From NCBI GenBank assembly GCA_028551475.1, contig CM052358.1, forward strand, positions 2,854,501 to 2,918,500: a stretch of DNA of 64,000 nt, read 5' to 3'. How positions within the stretch are numbered: the first letter of the stretch is position 1; each line of letters opens with the position of its first letter. This DNA comes from Casuarina equisetifolia (Eukaryota > Streptophyta > Magnoliopsida > Fagales > Casuarinaceae). Made by a program: the position numbers and the translations under genes. Below, piece after piece: positions 10,603-22,400 of the stretch. The notes under the pieces were generated by a model that saw nothing but the letters and a program-made list of their open reading frames with translations, searched no databases and was not told the DNA's origin.

Positions 10603-12638
10603 TTAAAATTTCTTAAAGATGTAAGTGAAAAATTGGTATAAAAGAGTCAAAATTAAAGCACCCAAGGCTTGTTGGCCCAGAGAAATAGACTTTTCCCTGC
10701 TGGTTTTCGAGTTGCTGGTGATGTTGGCAGTGGTGGTGGTGCTTGGAGGGGAACAGAGGAAAGCCATTGATATGCAGTCCCCTTTCTCATCTTCAAAGAT
10801 CGGCCTTCCTATCACATGCTTGTAATTCCCACTACTCACTGCCTGTCAGAGGAACATCAAGATATATGATCAACAAAATGCATTGCAGATGTAATTGACA
10901 GAGGAAGAGATTAGTACTAAAAGCTTTAAGGTACTTAAACCGAAGTAAAACAAGGTTTGTTTATGAAACAGTGCGATTTTTGTCATGATTTTGGAACCAC
11001 ACAGCAAATCATGCAAGATGGAGGAAATTGTAATCAATGGATTTTCATCAAGATATTCCAGCAAATGGCCTTCTGCGGTGCAGCTCATATTGTTCATCGA
11101 TGTCAACGGCCTAAGTAATGGCTTTTTGCAAGCTTTTGCTGCTTGGTAGGCCAACCGTGGCCTATGTACGCCCCAGATAAAGTTCCACCACAATTACCAT
11201 CTAGAATCTACTGTTCTAGCAAAGCGAAAACAGCATGGAAATTTACCTGGATTTGGTCTCCAACTGTGATGATTAGAGCACCTTTATCAGGACTAAAAGA
11301 TACCCAACCTTTCTTGGAGTAAACATGGAACTCTGCAGACCCTTCACAGATATGCAAACATAATGCATGCGAGTAATCGGTACCTCTTATCAGCATCCTG
11401 ATCACATCATACCACCGATCAGCTGGAACATTCCTGCTGTGCTTGTAGATACAACAAACGGACCCAAGTTCCTGCTCTTGCATCACATCGTTCCTACAAC
11501 CTGATTTTCTGACGGAATTTTCCCAGATGGCTGCCAGAATTTTCTCAGCAACCTTCTCTATCTGTGACAAAAGAGTTTCCATTTTCCCACTGCAGATTCA
11601 AGAAGTTTGGCATTAGACATCAGCCCATTACTTGTTGGAAATCATTGTTTAAAACACTGGAATCCATAAACTCCTAAATGCACCGTATTGATCTAGTTCA
11701 AGAAATGTAAATCAAGTAGTGATTCTTGACTACAATGCTCTTGGACTGCTCTAGTATTTCTGCTTTCACTGCAGTATCATGTTCTATTAATGAGTTTCCA
11801 TCGTTTATCACTTGCCAATGATCTAAGCTTCGATCCAATTGTATGAAGAATTAGCTTCATCAGGTCACCATTATCACACACTTAAGCTTCTTAATTACAG
11901 TATTTTGAGCAAGATTCCAAACAACAACAAACAACAGGTGAACAAGGAAAAGAGATTGGCTAGCCATAGTCATGGATTCTTATGCTTACTGTGAGATAAA
12001 AAATGAAACAAGATCTTTCACTCCTAGGAAAATGTTAATGATAGAACATAATGCCCATTTGAGCCAGGAAACAGATATTCAAGACAAAGACAAAGCAGTT
12101 ATTACCAGAAATTTGAATACCCAAGTGGCCAAATTCCCTCCATTTCCAACTTCAAGCCTTCCTCTTTACACCAGACAAACTCTTCACTCAAGTCACTTTC
12201 GCCCTCCTCTCCAGGACTTTCCTCAAACCCAAACGGCCTTTCCAACGACCTTGTCACCGCCGCCTTCTTCTCCTGCGGCACACGGAAAATCCCGGTGGCA
12301 GCCGCCAGGGCGGCACCTATACTTTCCCGCGGAATTCCATGGTTCACTAGCTGAAAGCACCCAATCCCGGCTATAGAATCCAAAATCTTGCTTATTGCAT
12401 CACTCTCCTCGGAACTTAAGGATTGAAAGTCAATTATCGGGGGGCTCTCGATGAACTTCTGGCGGGGAAAGACCTTATCGGGCAACACCAGGTCGGGAAC
12501 ACGCAGCGAGTGTTGGAGGAACTCGGTAAGGATTTCATCATTCGTGACTGTCGACCGGCGGCCGGAAGCTACCGGAGAAGGTGGCGGAGCACTGAAATCA
12601 ATCGGGTTTTCCGACCTGTGTTCAGGCGAATTTGCCAT
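10603..12638 (-). CDS. 2OG/Fe(II) dioxygenase-superfamily protein, probably non-catalytic
   Basis: Three exons (12106-12638, 11247-11589, 10603-10842) join in frame to 371 residues. The DIOX_N part is clear: PPIIDFQSL, then GCFQLVNHGIPRESI. The C-terminal jelly-roll core is recognisable from KGWVSFSPDKGALIITVGDQ through NYKHVIGRPIFEDEKGDCIS. Active plant members of the family bind Fe(II) with H-x-D and a distal H and bind 2-oxoglutarate with R-x-S. Here the aligned positions read G-T-D (247-249), G304 instead of the distal His in IGRP, and C-I-S (315-317) instead of R-x-S. Two of three metal ligands and the co-substrate Arg therefore appear lost while the frame and splice sites are intact. 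The last 21 residues are strongly hydrophobic ending KKF, unusual for this soluble family. It could be a pseudoenzyme or a member with changed chemistry; the substrate is unknown. Confidence 0.85.
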
Positions 12639-12674
12639 GGAGATACCAACTAGTTAGCAAGTGCCGCTTCTCTG

Positions 12675-12680
12675 TATATA
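12675..12680 (-). promoter_or_regulatory. TATA-box candidate close to the dioxygenase-like start
   Basis: On the minus strand the sequence reads CATATATACAG only about 37 bases upstream of the ATG at 12638. If used, the 5' leader would be about 10 bases, very short for a plant gene. It is either a real short-leader promoter or a chance TATATA in AT-rich DNA. Confidence 0.3.
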
Positions 12681-15600
12681 TGAAAATCTTCGAGCTCGTG
12701 TTTGTGTGTTAGATTAATGATTTTGTCCGCTTGTTTATGATAAACTTGAGAAAAGGAAAAGCAGAAGGAGCAGCAATGATGGCATGTCTCAAACGTCGCA
12801 AACATTCCGAGAATCATCGAGGCATTTTTTGCCTTTTTCCTCTCGTCTGCTTTTTTCAGCTCATGACTGCCTTTCCATCCCCAGTGTCACTCATCATGGC
12901 TTGGGTTGCAAGCTTCGTCCAGCCAGGAAGGGGTCCAGGCTCTTTAGCTACAGTCGTGGTTCTTCCTGTACTCCCCTTTGTTTTTTTCTCCATTAATCAC
13001 TGATTGGTATCTCACTTTATCTCTTTTTCATGACACAACTCACCATCAACTCTTCACAACCCAAAACTTTATGTCTCAAAAAAATTATTCTGCTAGTTTT
13101 AAAAATATTAGGTGTGATTTTAGGAAGCTAGTAAGAAAAACTTGAATGCATTTGTTAGTGTGTTTAGTAGATCATGTTTGCTAATAAGATCATTAGTAGG
13201 AAACTCTTTTCTTTTTTCCTTCAAATTTGTTTCTTTTATAGGTACAAAAAGGCAAAGGTATTCGAACAAAAGATCTTACACAATCAGAAGTTAATAATTT
13301 TTCCACTTAGCTATTAATCCTAATCTGAAATTGGGTTTACAAGAAAAGGAATGATATAGTTATATATAAAGAAGTTTGTAGTAAGTTATTAGGTGATGTG
13401 AGTTGACATAACATTTAGAATAAGAAAAATAGGATTTTTTTTTTTTGAATGAAATTCAAGGTTATTCACGCTCAACTACTTACTCATTATAACAAATCTT
13501 TTGTAATCATTAATTGCTGTTAATCTAGAATAGTTACGATGGAATCCTAAGAGCTTATGTAATCCTATATAAATCAAGTTAAGTTTCTAGATTCATTAAC
13601 TTGATTTAATTAATAAATATATCATATTTTAAGTTAACTCACTTTAAGCTGTTTACAACTAGCTTAGATTCTCTTAGGAAAAAAAATACACTTATTTGTT
13701 CAGAAGCCATAACTAAGCTCAGGACTAGTTTTATCATTTCTCGTCACGTAATGCTGGGCATCCAGATGGGCCCGCTTGTCTCAATTTTGGGCTTAAAATC
13801 GTACGGTGGGGATGGTTGTTGAAATAAGACGTGTGGCCCACATGGCACCATGATGGGCACATCTGGATATAATAGAGTTCAGTGTCGGGAGCATTATTGT
13901 CTTCCGTCATTGACGAACGCACATGGGAAACCCAAAATTCAACAGGATTATCTTTCAAACGGTGGATTCGGTCTACTTTGTCAGCCCAAAGTTCACACCC
14001 CAGTCCTTCTCTTGGTTTCAGGTTGCTGCCATCCAATTCTTGTTTTTCTTAGTTCCACCTAATCTGCATTCATATTTATTTTGTTAATTTATAAAGAATT
14101 AGATATATATTATATTTGTAAAAAAAAAATTCATAATAAGAGTTAAGCAACGTGATTCACACACCATCTTCAATATGTTCCATTTTCATGTGTATAGAGA
14201 ATCTATTTGAACCTAACTTATGAGATTGCATTTGACGATTTTTTTCCTCTCCAGCATGGGACTTGTGACCTCTAACAACAAATCATTATCACAATCATTT
14301 GAGTCTTTTGGAAATATAAGAGATAAGAAGTTTTAATAAATGGTCTAATATCAGCCTCTTACTAGGTAAAATTAGTAGCTGAATTTTGATGGGCTCACTA
14401 TTATTAGACATATATTTATTGCTATTAAGGAATTCTACTATATGGTTAAATTGATGTAATTTGGATTTGTCTAATAAAGTGAGCCATGTGGTGTTCTTAA
14501 TAGTTAAATATGAGTTGGCTTATGTGAGACATAACTTGCCATATTTAGTGTAGCATATAACATGTTGGGTCCTCTCTTCTAACTCTATATAGAAAAAAAA
14601 AAAAAAAAAAAAGACCTAGGTTTTCCATAAGCAGTCTTTCACGGTAGCCTCATTGAGTGAGTGTACTTAGAAGGAGAATAGATAATATAATTATGATAAG
14701 GAGATCAGATTCTACCTTACAAATCTTTGCTATGAATGAAAAGCACAATATGTGTTTCTTACTCTTTTATTGTTTATCTTCTTGAACGGTGTTCTTGATT
14801 TAACTATAGATCTTGGGTTACTTGTTTAATTGGAAACCAATATCCCCCCCGAAGATCGGGATAAATGGTACAAATATGTAGTTGACTGAGCCATGTCCAT
14901 CTAGTTACTAAGTCAGCAGGACTGGTAACCATACATGAAAGGTTGAGGTAGAATAAACAAAATAAAGAGGTCATTTGCTACGATATAACTTTTAGGTGAC
15001 CGAAGACAAGCATTAGATTCAAACTGGTCCAATGGTTCTGAGGATGACGCTCATAATAAATAGGTTTTGAAATGGTCCTGTAGACTTCACCAAAGAACAC
15101 CATCATCCTATATTATTATGCGCCAAGAGACGTGTCGGGGAAGCTTCCGTGCTACTTGTCAAGCAAATGAGTTTAATATTATGTGTGGTTGCATGATACC
15201 ACGTAAAAGAATTTAGAAAGTTGCACCTCTTTATCGTGATCAATGGCCTCAAATAAAAGCATTATTTTCTGCTTCTTGTACTTATAATAATTTAATAACG
15301 TCAGGGGTTTTCATTTCGATGAAAAACAAAAATTAGAAATAAATATCCTGATATTTTTTGGCATAGGACCAAAATAAGGACTGATGGGATCGGGCGGGCA
15401 CCATTTGACTGTGGTGGTCCTCTTCCTTCTCAGAGAAAAAAACAAGGAAGAGCCGTCTTGGACGGACGTACTCCGATCTTCTGTATTTTATGCAGCGGGC
15501 GGCCCGACGTCTTTGACTGCACCTAACCCAATAGTAATAACGGGAAACGCCATACCTTTTCAAGCTTTCACTAAATAAGGCTTTTTTCTTTTCTTTACAT

Positions 15601-15770
15601 GTCTAGTTTTTGTTCTAATTTTGTTAATAAGATTCATCTTAAAGATAATTTTTGACTAATATTTAAGTACTATAAAGTATTCTTTTTTTAGAGAATAATG
15701 TCAATATCTTGATAAATTTTATTAATATCAATAAAATGTAGTCTTAATCTTTAAAGAAAAATAAATTACT

Positions 15771-15798
<28 letters not shown>
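15771..15798. repeat. (TA)n microsatellite
   Basis: About 14 TA dinucleotides in a row in intergenic DNA. A shorter run of the same kind occurs at about 22739-22755 in an intron of the first ABCG gene. Confidence 0.9.
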
Positions 15799-15801
<3 letters not shown>

Positions 15802-18800
15802 TGCTATATGTAATTTTAAAAAAATTAAGGCAACACATTTACTTAACTCTACGATGGTCTATAATTATCTAAACTTGATTAATATTGTATGGTATTGTAA
15901 ACTTGAAATATGATATATTAAAAAAATTAGTTTTAAGAATTTTTGAAAGATGAAAACTCGACAATTGTTGACCAAGTCTTCTACGGTGGACGTTTGTTTG
16001 TCCTTATCCGACCTGTTATTACATTTTTTAATAATCAAGATTTTTTTTTTTCTCATTATAATATGGCACTAACTGTTATAACTAACAATAGCAATAACAA
16101 TATTTAAGGAGCCAAGATAATATAAGCAATATCTTAAATTCAGAAAATAGAAAAAGTCTCAACCTCTATCCTCGGCCATGGATAAGGACTCCAGTCTCAA
16201 GAACCCAAAGAAATTGCCAAACCATACCGTGAAATAGTCAGAAAGCGAATTGGAGCTGTTGCCATGGACTTTATAGCCTCCCGTGCCTGTGATTTTTACC
16301 GTGTCTGATTGTTTCAGATATCATATTTTAGAAACAGAAGATGGTGACCTAGCTACGACTTCATGTGCTCCATGTCCAATCAGGAAGATCCGTGTCATTG
16401 AACCCAAGCATATCCTGAATAGCTCACCTACTAGGAAGAAAAGTCTTCTCACGGAGATGAAAATGGTAGTCCTTTTCATTGCCAAGGCTTCCATGGTATG
16501 AATGAGATTAATGATTCTTTGTTTTTATTTTAATTGGAAAGTCATGATATAAGTCTTTGTTAGATATTTGATCTAAAAATTATATTTCTAGAAGCTATAA
16601 AATAAATATTCTAAATTCGAATCTCTTCAATTATATTTTTAACTAATTTGAACGTGTTCTGTGACAAGTCTTTGCTTTTAGGGTTATTTCCATATTCTTA
16701 TTTAGAAATTGCATATCAAAACTTAAGGCAATACAAGGAAAATTATCTAATTTATTTCTTTCATTTCTTTCCCTTTAGCTTCTCTCTCCAATTGGTTCTT
16801 CCAGGTCTTACTGTGTCAGCCTTCTTCGTCAGTTGACAAAAACTCGAAGCCATAAATCTTCTTCGCACGTTTTGGATTTATTCTCTAACCTTTTTATTTC
16901 TCTCAAACATGGCAATGATATTTGCTGAACCCCACAAGAATGAGACAAAAGATAAATTCTGAAATTATAAAATCACTTAGACGATTTTCAACTACTGGAA
17001 GAGAAAAAACTTGAGGGTGCTTCGCAAGTGATAAAAACAAGATGTGTTAAGCTCTTCATCTTATTATGTCGAGCTATTCTCCCGGAATACCTACTGGATG
17101 ACTCTCGGATTGGTCTAAATCAACTCGCGTGATTGATGTTCATTGTGCAAGAATCGGAAAGGAACATATTGGGTACATATACCTTTGTGTAAAGTCAAAG
17201 GTAATTGAAAACAGGACATCTGAGAATGACTTTATATTTATCTGACACCCAAAAAAGAAAAAAGAACCCGAACTTAAAATACGAAAAGATAATCGTGTGG
17301 TTAGCTTTCGACCTATGGAAGCAAGATGGATGGGCATGGCTATGGCTGAAATCACTGCCCTCCGAGCTTTAAAGTCAAAAGGGATGATTTCTTTCGAACG
17401 AAAGCTACGACACAGATGATATCCGCCAACCATGTTGCATATCCTTGTTCTGGGGACAACATGGCTTCATATCGAAGTTCTAGCCACCACAGAGGAAGTT
17501 GGTCAAGCAACTTAAATTCCTAGTTACGATGTCAACAAGTCCTGGCAGGAAAACCGGACAGCGTCTCTAGAAAAACAGTCATTTGGTTTTTACACAAAAA
17601 TTAAGTAAATTCGTGTGAAAAGCATTAACTCATAAGTGAAGTCAAGGGTCGTGTTGAAATTCAGTATGCAAGGAAGTCTTGTATTACGAGTATTGGAATA
17701 AACTTATTAGAAGGTAAGCCTCAGCACCAACCCCTTTGGCCCCGGCAAAGAGCTAAAAGGAAGAGTTGCCTTATTTCACCAACCCCTGAGCTGTGCAAAT
17801 CCACTTTTCCGAGCAGAGTTCGGTGAGCGAAGAAGGTTTTTGAAAAAGACAAAAAATTTAATTACTTGATTTTTCATAAACCAATTTTCACCCACATGGC
17901 TTAGCTGGTTTTTCGTTTTTAAACTACCAAACTGGATAAAGTAATTTCCACGGTACCGTTTCTTCTAAGAAAATCATACAGGATCAAAGTGGCGAACAAG
18001 TAGAGTTGGACTCGGTTTAAACATCGTTTTCCAAATCCCATTTCATTTGAATTGGCATGCTCGACATCATTGTAAACCTTTGAATTGGATTTAACTTGCA
18101 TGTTTGTCAGTCAAAGTTGTATTATCGATAACTTAGTGTTGTATGCAAGACTTGTTAGATGTCATAAACCAAGTTGGAACCTTCGCAGGAGAATCGGTCT
18201 TCCAACGTTGTGTTGTGGCGGCGTAAAACCCAAATAGGGGAACTGCTTAGCTGGTCGCCGTCTTGTCCGCCGAAGAATCTGTCTGCGAGTCGATGATGTT
18301 GGGGCCGGCTTGGCTCGTTGCCTGCAATGGTGGGGCTCTGATAGGAAGTAATAAAGGAATTTATAATGCTTAAACGGTAACTAGATTTTAGAACCTTATT
18401 CCAACTTGTCCCATTGCATTTGTTTTCTCGTAATGTTATTGTTCAATGATCGACGATTTCAACAAAGAGAAGTGACCGTTGATGGAGTACAAAGGTCTAT
18501 TTTCTTTTTAAGAAATAAATATTTTTATTTGTAAAAACATAATAAAATATCTCAATCAAAATTTGATTGATTTTTGCAACGCCGCCCCCGGCCTCCTCCC
18601 TGGCGGGGGCGGTTTTGCTGTCGGAGAACACAAACGGAGGACCCCACGGGAGTGAGCCAACCAAAGAGGAACGTTGACCAATCTTCGCTGGATCCACACG
18701 ATTAAATTTTAAAAATATATAGAAATATAAAAATGAAAAACAAGTGGGAGTAGGAAACGGACGGACGATCGGTGATTGAGACGCATTCACCTTTAGATTT

Positions 18801-18839
18801 TCACCAAACTCCGAGATGTAAAATATCTGGGCTCGGCAA

Positions 18840-18848
18840 CTATAAGAA
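18840..18848 (+). promoter_or_regulatory. TATA-like box and leader of the first ABCG gene
   Basis: CTATAAGAA at 18840-18848 is followed by a pyrimidine CT tract (about 18887-18903), as in many plant core promoters. The distance to the ATG at 19401 is about 560 bases. A 5' leader intron is possible: AAGTACGT at 19081-19088 could be its donor and TTCCAG at 19368-19373 its acceptor. This is inference without transcript data. Confidence 0.35.
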
Positions 18849-19400
18849 GCCAAGAAGCAAATGGGACTTGCATAAGCTCTCCCTGCCTCTCTCTCTCTCT
18901 TTCTCTAAGAAGAAGCAGAGACAGGGCGCTATCTAAGAAATAGTGGACTGCAAGAGCACCAAAAAGTGGGGAACAGAAAAACTTCACATCCCCACCAAAC
19001 CAACTCTTCACTTCTTTTCCCATTTCTGTGTCTGCAAAGAGAATTCAGCTTCATTTCCCTTGTGATTGAAGGAAGGAAATAAGTACGTTTGTCTTTCATG
19101 TCCCTGGTTTGTGTTTGGTTGATGAGAAATCTAGGAAAAAAAGAGCGCAAGTTTATGTTGCCTTTGTTTTCAAATTGTGTGAAACTCTTTTCAGCTGAAT
19201 CAAACAGTTAGTGTTGGTAGCTGTTGAGGTTGCATGGCATCGAGTTTTCCAACTTAACATACAAAATTATCTTTTCTCATCATCCAAACAGAAGCAATGA
19301 GTTTTTTTTTTTTTGTTCTTTTTCGATTTTTAGTTCTCGTGTCCACTCTAACTTTTACTTCCTAATGTTCCAGTTCTCGTAAATTCAGTAGAAGAACAAG

Positions 19401-22400
19401 ATGATGGACGGTGTCGAGAAACCAAGAGGATCGGGAAGGCGGGGAGGCCAAAGCTTGGCCAGAAGCATAAGCAGGAGTTTGAGCAGGCAAAACTGGGGCA
19501 TGGAAGATGTGTTTTCAAGTGGGAGGCAATCTCGCCGCAGCAGTCACATCGACGAAGATGAAGAAGCTCTGAAATGGGCTGCCATAGAGAAATTACCCAC
19601 GTACGACCGTCTAAGAACAAGCATCATACAATCTTATGCGGAGAATGAACCTCAGGGGAACGAACTTTTGCACAAGGAAGTGGATGTTCGAAAGCTTGAT
19701 GTGGACGAACGGCAGAAATTCATTGACAGAATCTTTAGGGTTGCAGAGGAAGATAACGAGAAGTTCCTGACGAAGTTCAGAAACAGAGTTGAAAAGTGAG
19801 TTCTTGGTCGTTAACCCCCTTCTATTTCTTTATTCCAGCCTCTCCTTCTTCGCTGGTTCTGGACTTTATCTTCATGACTTTTTAGCATAATGATTGGATC
19901 ACCATCTTAGACTCTCAACTTATCTTAAACATGATTACATGATTTTGGGAAATAAGTTTCATTCATTATAACACGTCAGTCTCAGCAGCCAATCATGGAA
20001 GCAGAGGGCCATTTTTTGTTTCGGTCATCAGCCATTCTGAATGTAGTTTTCTCCTACTTTTCTTCCTGAATAAAATAATCGCTTGTCGTGGCTACATGTT
20101 GCGACAAACTAGTTAGAACAAAGGCTGCATTTTCAAGCATCTGTATGGGGTTGGAGGTAAAGCAAATAAAAAATCATGCTTTTTTCTCTTTCTTGAAACT
20201 TTCATATCAGAGGTTGAAGAAGACAAACTGTAATAAGACTTCTTCCGAATTCTGCCGATTTGACTCAGTTGATGCTATTTGTCCTTTCAGGGTTGGAATC
20301 CGGCTTCCTACTGTTCAAGTTAGGTTTCAGAATTTAACAATCGAGGCTGACTGCTACGTCGGCAACAGAGCTCTTCCCACTCTTCCAAATGTCGCCCGGA
20401 ACATAGCGGAATCGGCTCTCGGTTGCCTTGGGATTGGACTGGCTAAGAGAACAAAACTAACAATTCTCAAGGATGCATCAGGAATCATTAAACCATCAAG
20501 GTATATAATCTCAGGCGTTTAAAATCGTTGTCAAGTGGGTGGAATTCGGAACAATCTATCAACTTAGTTAAAAATCGTTCATTCTTAGAGTTTACTCCAT
20601 GGCTTCCGGCAAGAGTTACTGATAATGTTACTGTCTTCTCAGTCATTTTCATCTGCTTTTGTTATTTTGTCATAGGATGGCCCTTCTGTTAGGCCCCCCA
20701 TCGTCTGGGAAAACAACCCTTTTGTTGGCATTGGCCGGAAAGTTGGACCCGAGCTTAAAGGTTTGACCACTCGCTGACGTTGTTTGATCACAACACAAAA
20801 CATTAAAGATAGTTCATCATAACCCTTTCCTTTTATGGAACAGTTCAAAGGAGAAGTCTCTTACAATGGCTATAAGCTCAAAGAATTCATCCCCAAGAAA
20901 ACATCGGCGTACATTAGCCAAAACGACGTACATGTCGGAGAAATGACAGTGAAAGAAACTCTAGATTTCTCGGCGAGGTGCCAAGGGGTTGGGACTCGAT
21001 ACGGTAATTCACGGAAACAATCACATGTTCATTCATTCTTTTTGGATGAAAATGTTTTACCAACTTGCTTTGTGTTACTGTCATAGAGCTCCTGACAGAA
21101 CTTGGGAGAAGGGAAAAGGAAGCTGGCATATTTCCGGAGGCAGAAGTTGACCTTTTCATGAAGGTGAAAATGCCATACAATGTTCTCCTCTTCAATGACA
21201 CTTTCAACTTGTAGTACCTATAAGTTGCTTATTATTGGTACATCTCTGCTATTTAGGCTACGGCGGTGGAAGGAGCGGAGAGCAGTCTTATCACCGACTA
21301 CACTCTTAAAGTAAGTCTAAGATGTCGGACCTTCTGGCCTGCCGACCTCTGTCCTTTTTTGCCACATTCTCTGCATGATTATAAAGAAATCCCCGTCTCC
21401 CAACAAATCGCCTAAACTTTTGGCCCAAATTTTAAGCTGGTCAAAACTCTCACCTACTCCCCCATTGATTCTTCTTCTCTTTGACACTTTGGCCGGTTAT
21501 AACGCTTTTTGTCTCTGAACCTTGTGCTTAATGGATTAGCTCTAACATTTCATTCTTTATCGTGTTGAATTGAACAGATATTAGGGCTTGATATTTGCAA
21601 GGACACCATTGTTGGAGATGAAATGCAACGTGGGATATCGGGTGGACAGAAAAAACGAGTGACAACAGGTTACCGTCTATCTTTTTATTAAAGTGTACGG
21701 AACAACACTTACTTTTAATATTATACATTGTTATTTATATGTTAATATAAATATTGTAAATGGATTGAAGTCTAATTTTGAAACGTAAGAGATTACGAAT
21801 CAAAGACTCATTCCTTACTCTGATTTTATATTAAAGTGTGAAGATTATTCTAAAATTTTAAAATATTAAAAAATTCTCATCACTTATAAGATTATAGATT
21901 TATTCTCTTGCTTTCAAATTGAGACAATACTCATTTTTAATATTTTTAATTAAAAAAATAATTTGTGACAATATTATTTCAAAATTCTTAAGTCAGCTAT
22001 GAACCAGTCTGAATACATAATCCAAAGTTCGGGTAAACAATGTTTTGGTAGACCATCTCGTGAACACTCCCCCACCTACTACCATTGCTGGTACTTTTCT
22101 AAGGCCCCGCTTACCCACTATTATAACCCATCTACTCCTCCGTCACATGGATAAACCTCCAGCCAAAGACAAAGACAGAAGGCTGTTTAGTATAATAATG
22201 GCCAAACCCAACCACTCCCCCAAAGTCCAACGACAAAGAAAAGCACTCTTGGTGGCAACCATTTCCATACCAGTTACCACTACTAGTAGTATCAGAAAAT
22301 ATCAACGCTTTCACATTCTCAGACAGGAAATGGAATTTTCTAACTTCAGCATGCTAAAGCCAAGCTTTAACAGCAACCTCAGGTCCATTCGTTCCAGGAC

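Larger units (their letters stand above)
12639..19400. other. Long intergenic region, no gene supported
   Basis: About 6.8 kb between the divergent dioxygenase-like and ABCG genes. Open frames are short and have no recognisable domain. Composition is uneven: AT-rich stretches (13.0-13.7, 14.0-14.6, 15.6-16.1 kb) alternate with more GC-balanced patches (12.7-13.0, 13.74-14.05, 15.36-15.57, 17.0-18.4, 18.57-18.70 kb). The patches contain promoter-like words such as GGGCCC, GCCCA and TTGAC cores, but I found no exon-like reading frame in them. The right end, from about 18.8 kb, is the promoter and leader of the first ABCG gene. Confidence 0.5.

Noticed and set aside
13734..14036. 100-codon minus-strand frame in the long intergenic region
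   Set aside because: No domain, no splice partners and no family resemblance; the patch looks promoter-like instead.
16610..16640. tRNA-like TTCGAATC word
   Set aside because: No cloverleaf arms could be paired around it; the surrounding sequence is AT-rich repeat-like DNA. No tRNA gene was found elsewhere.
17140..17433. 97-codon minus-strand frame
   Set aside because: Composition is unlike a protein (many Ser/Phe/Ile runs from A/T tracts), and nothing recognisable in any frame of the patch.
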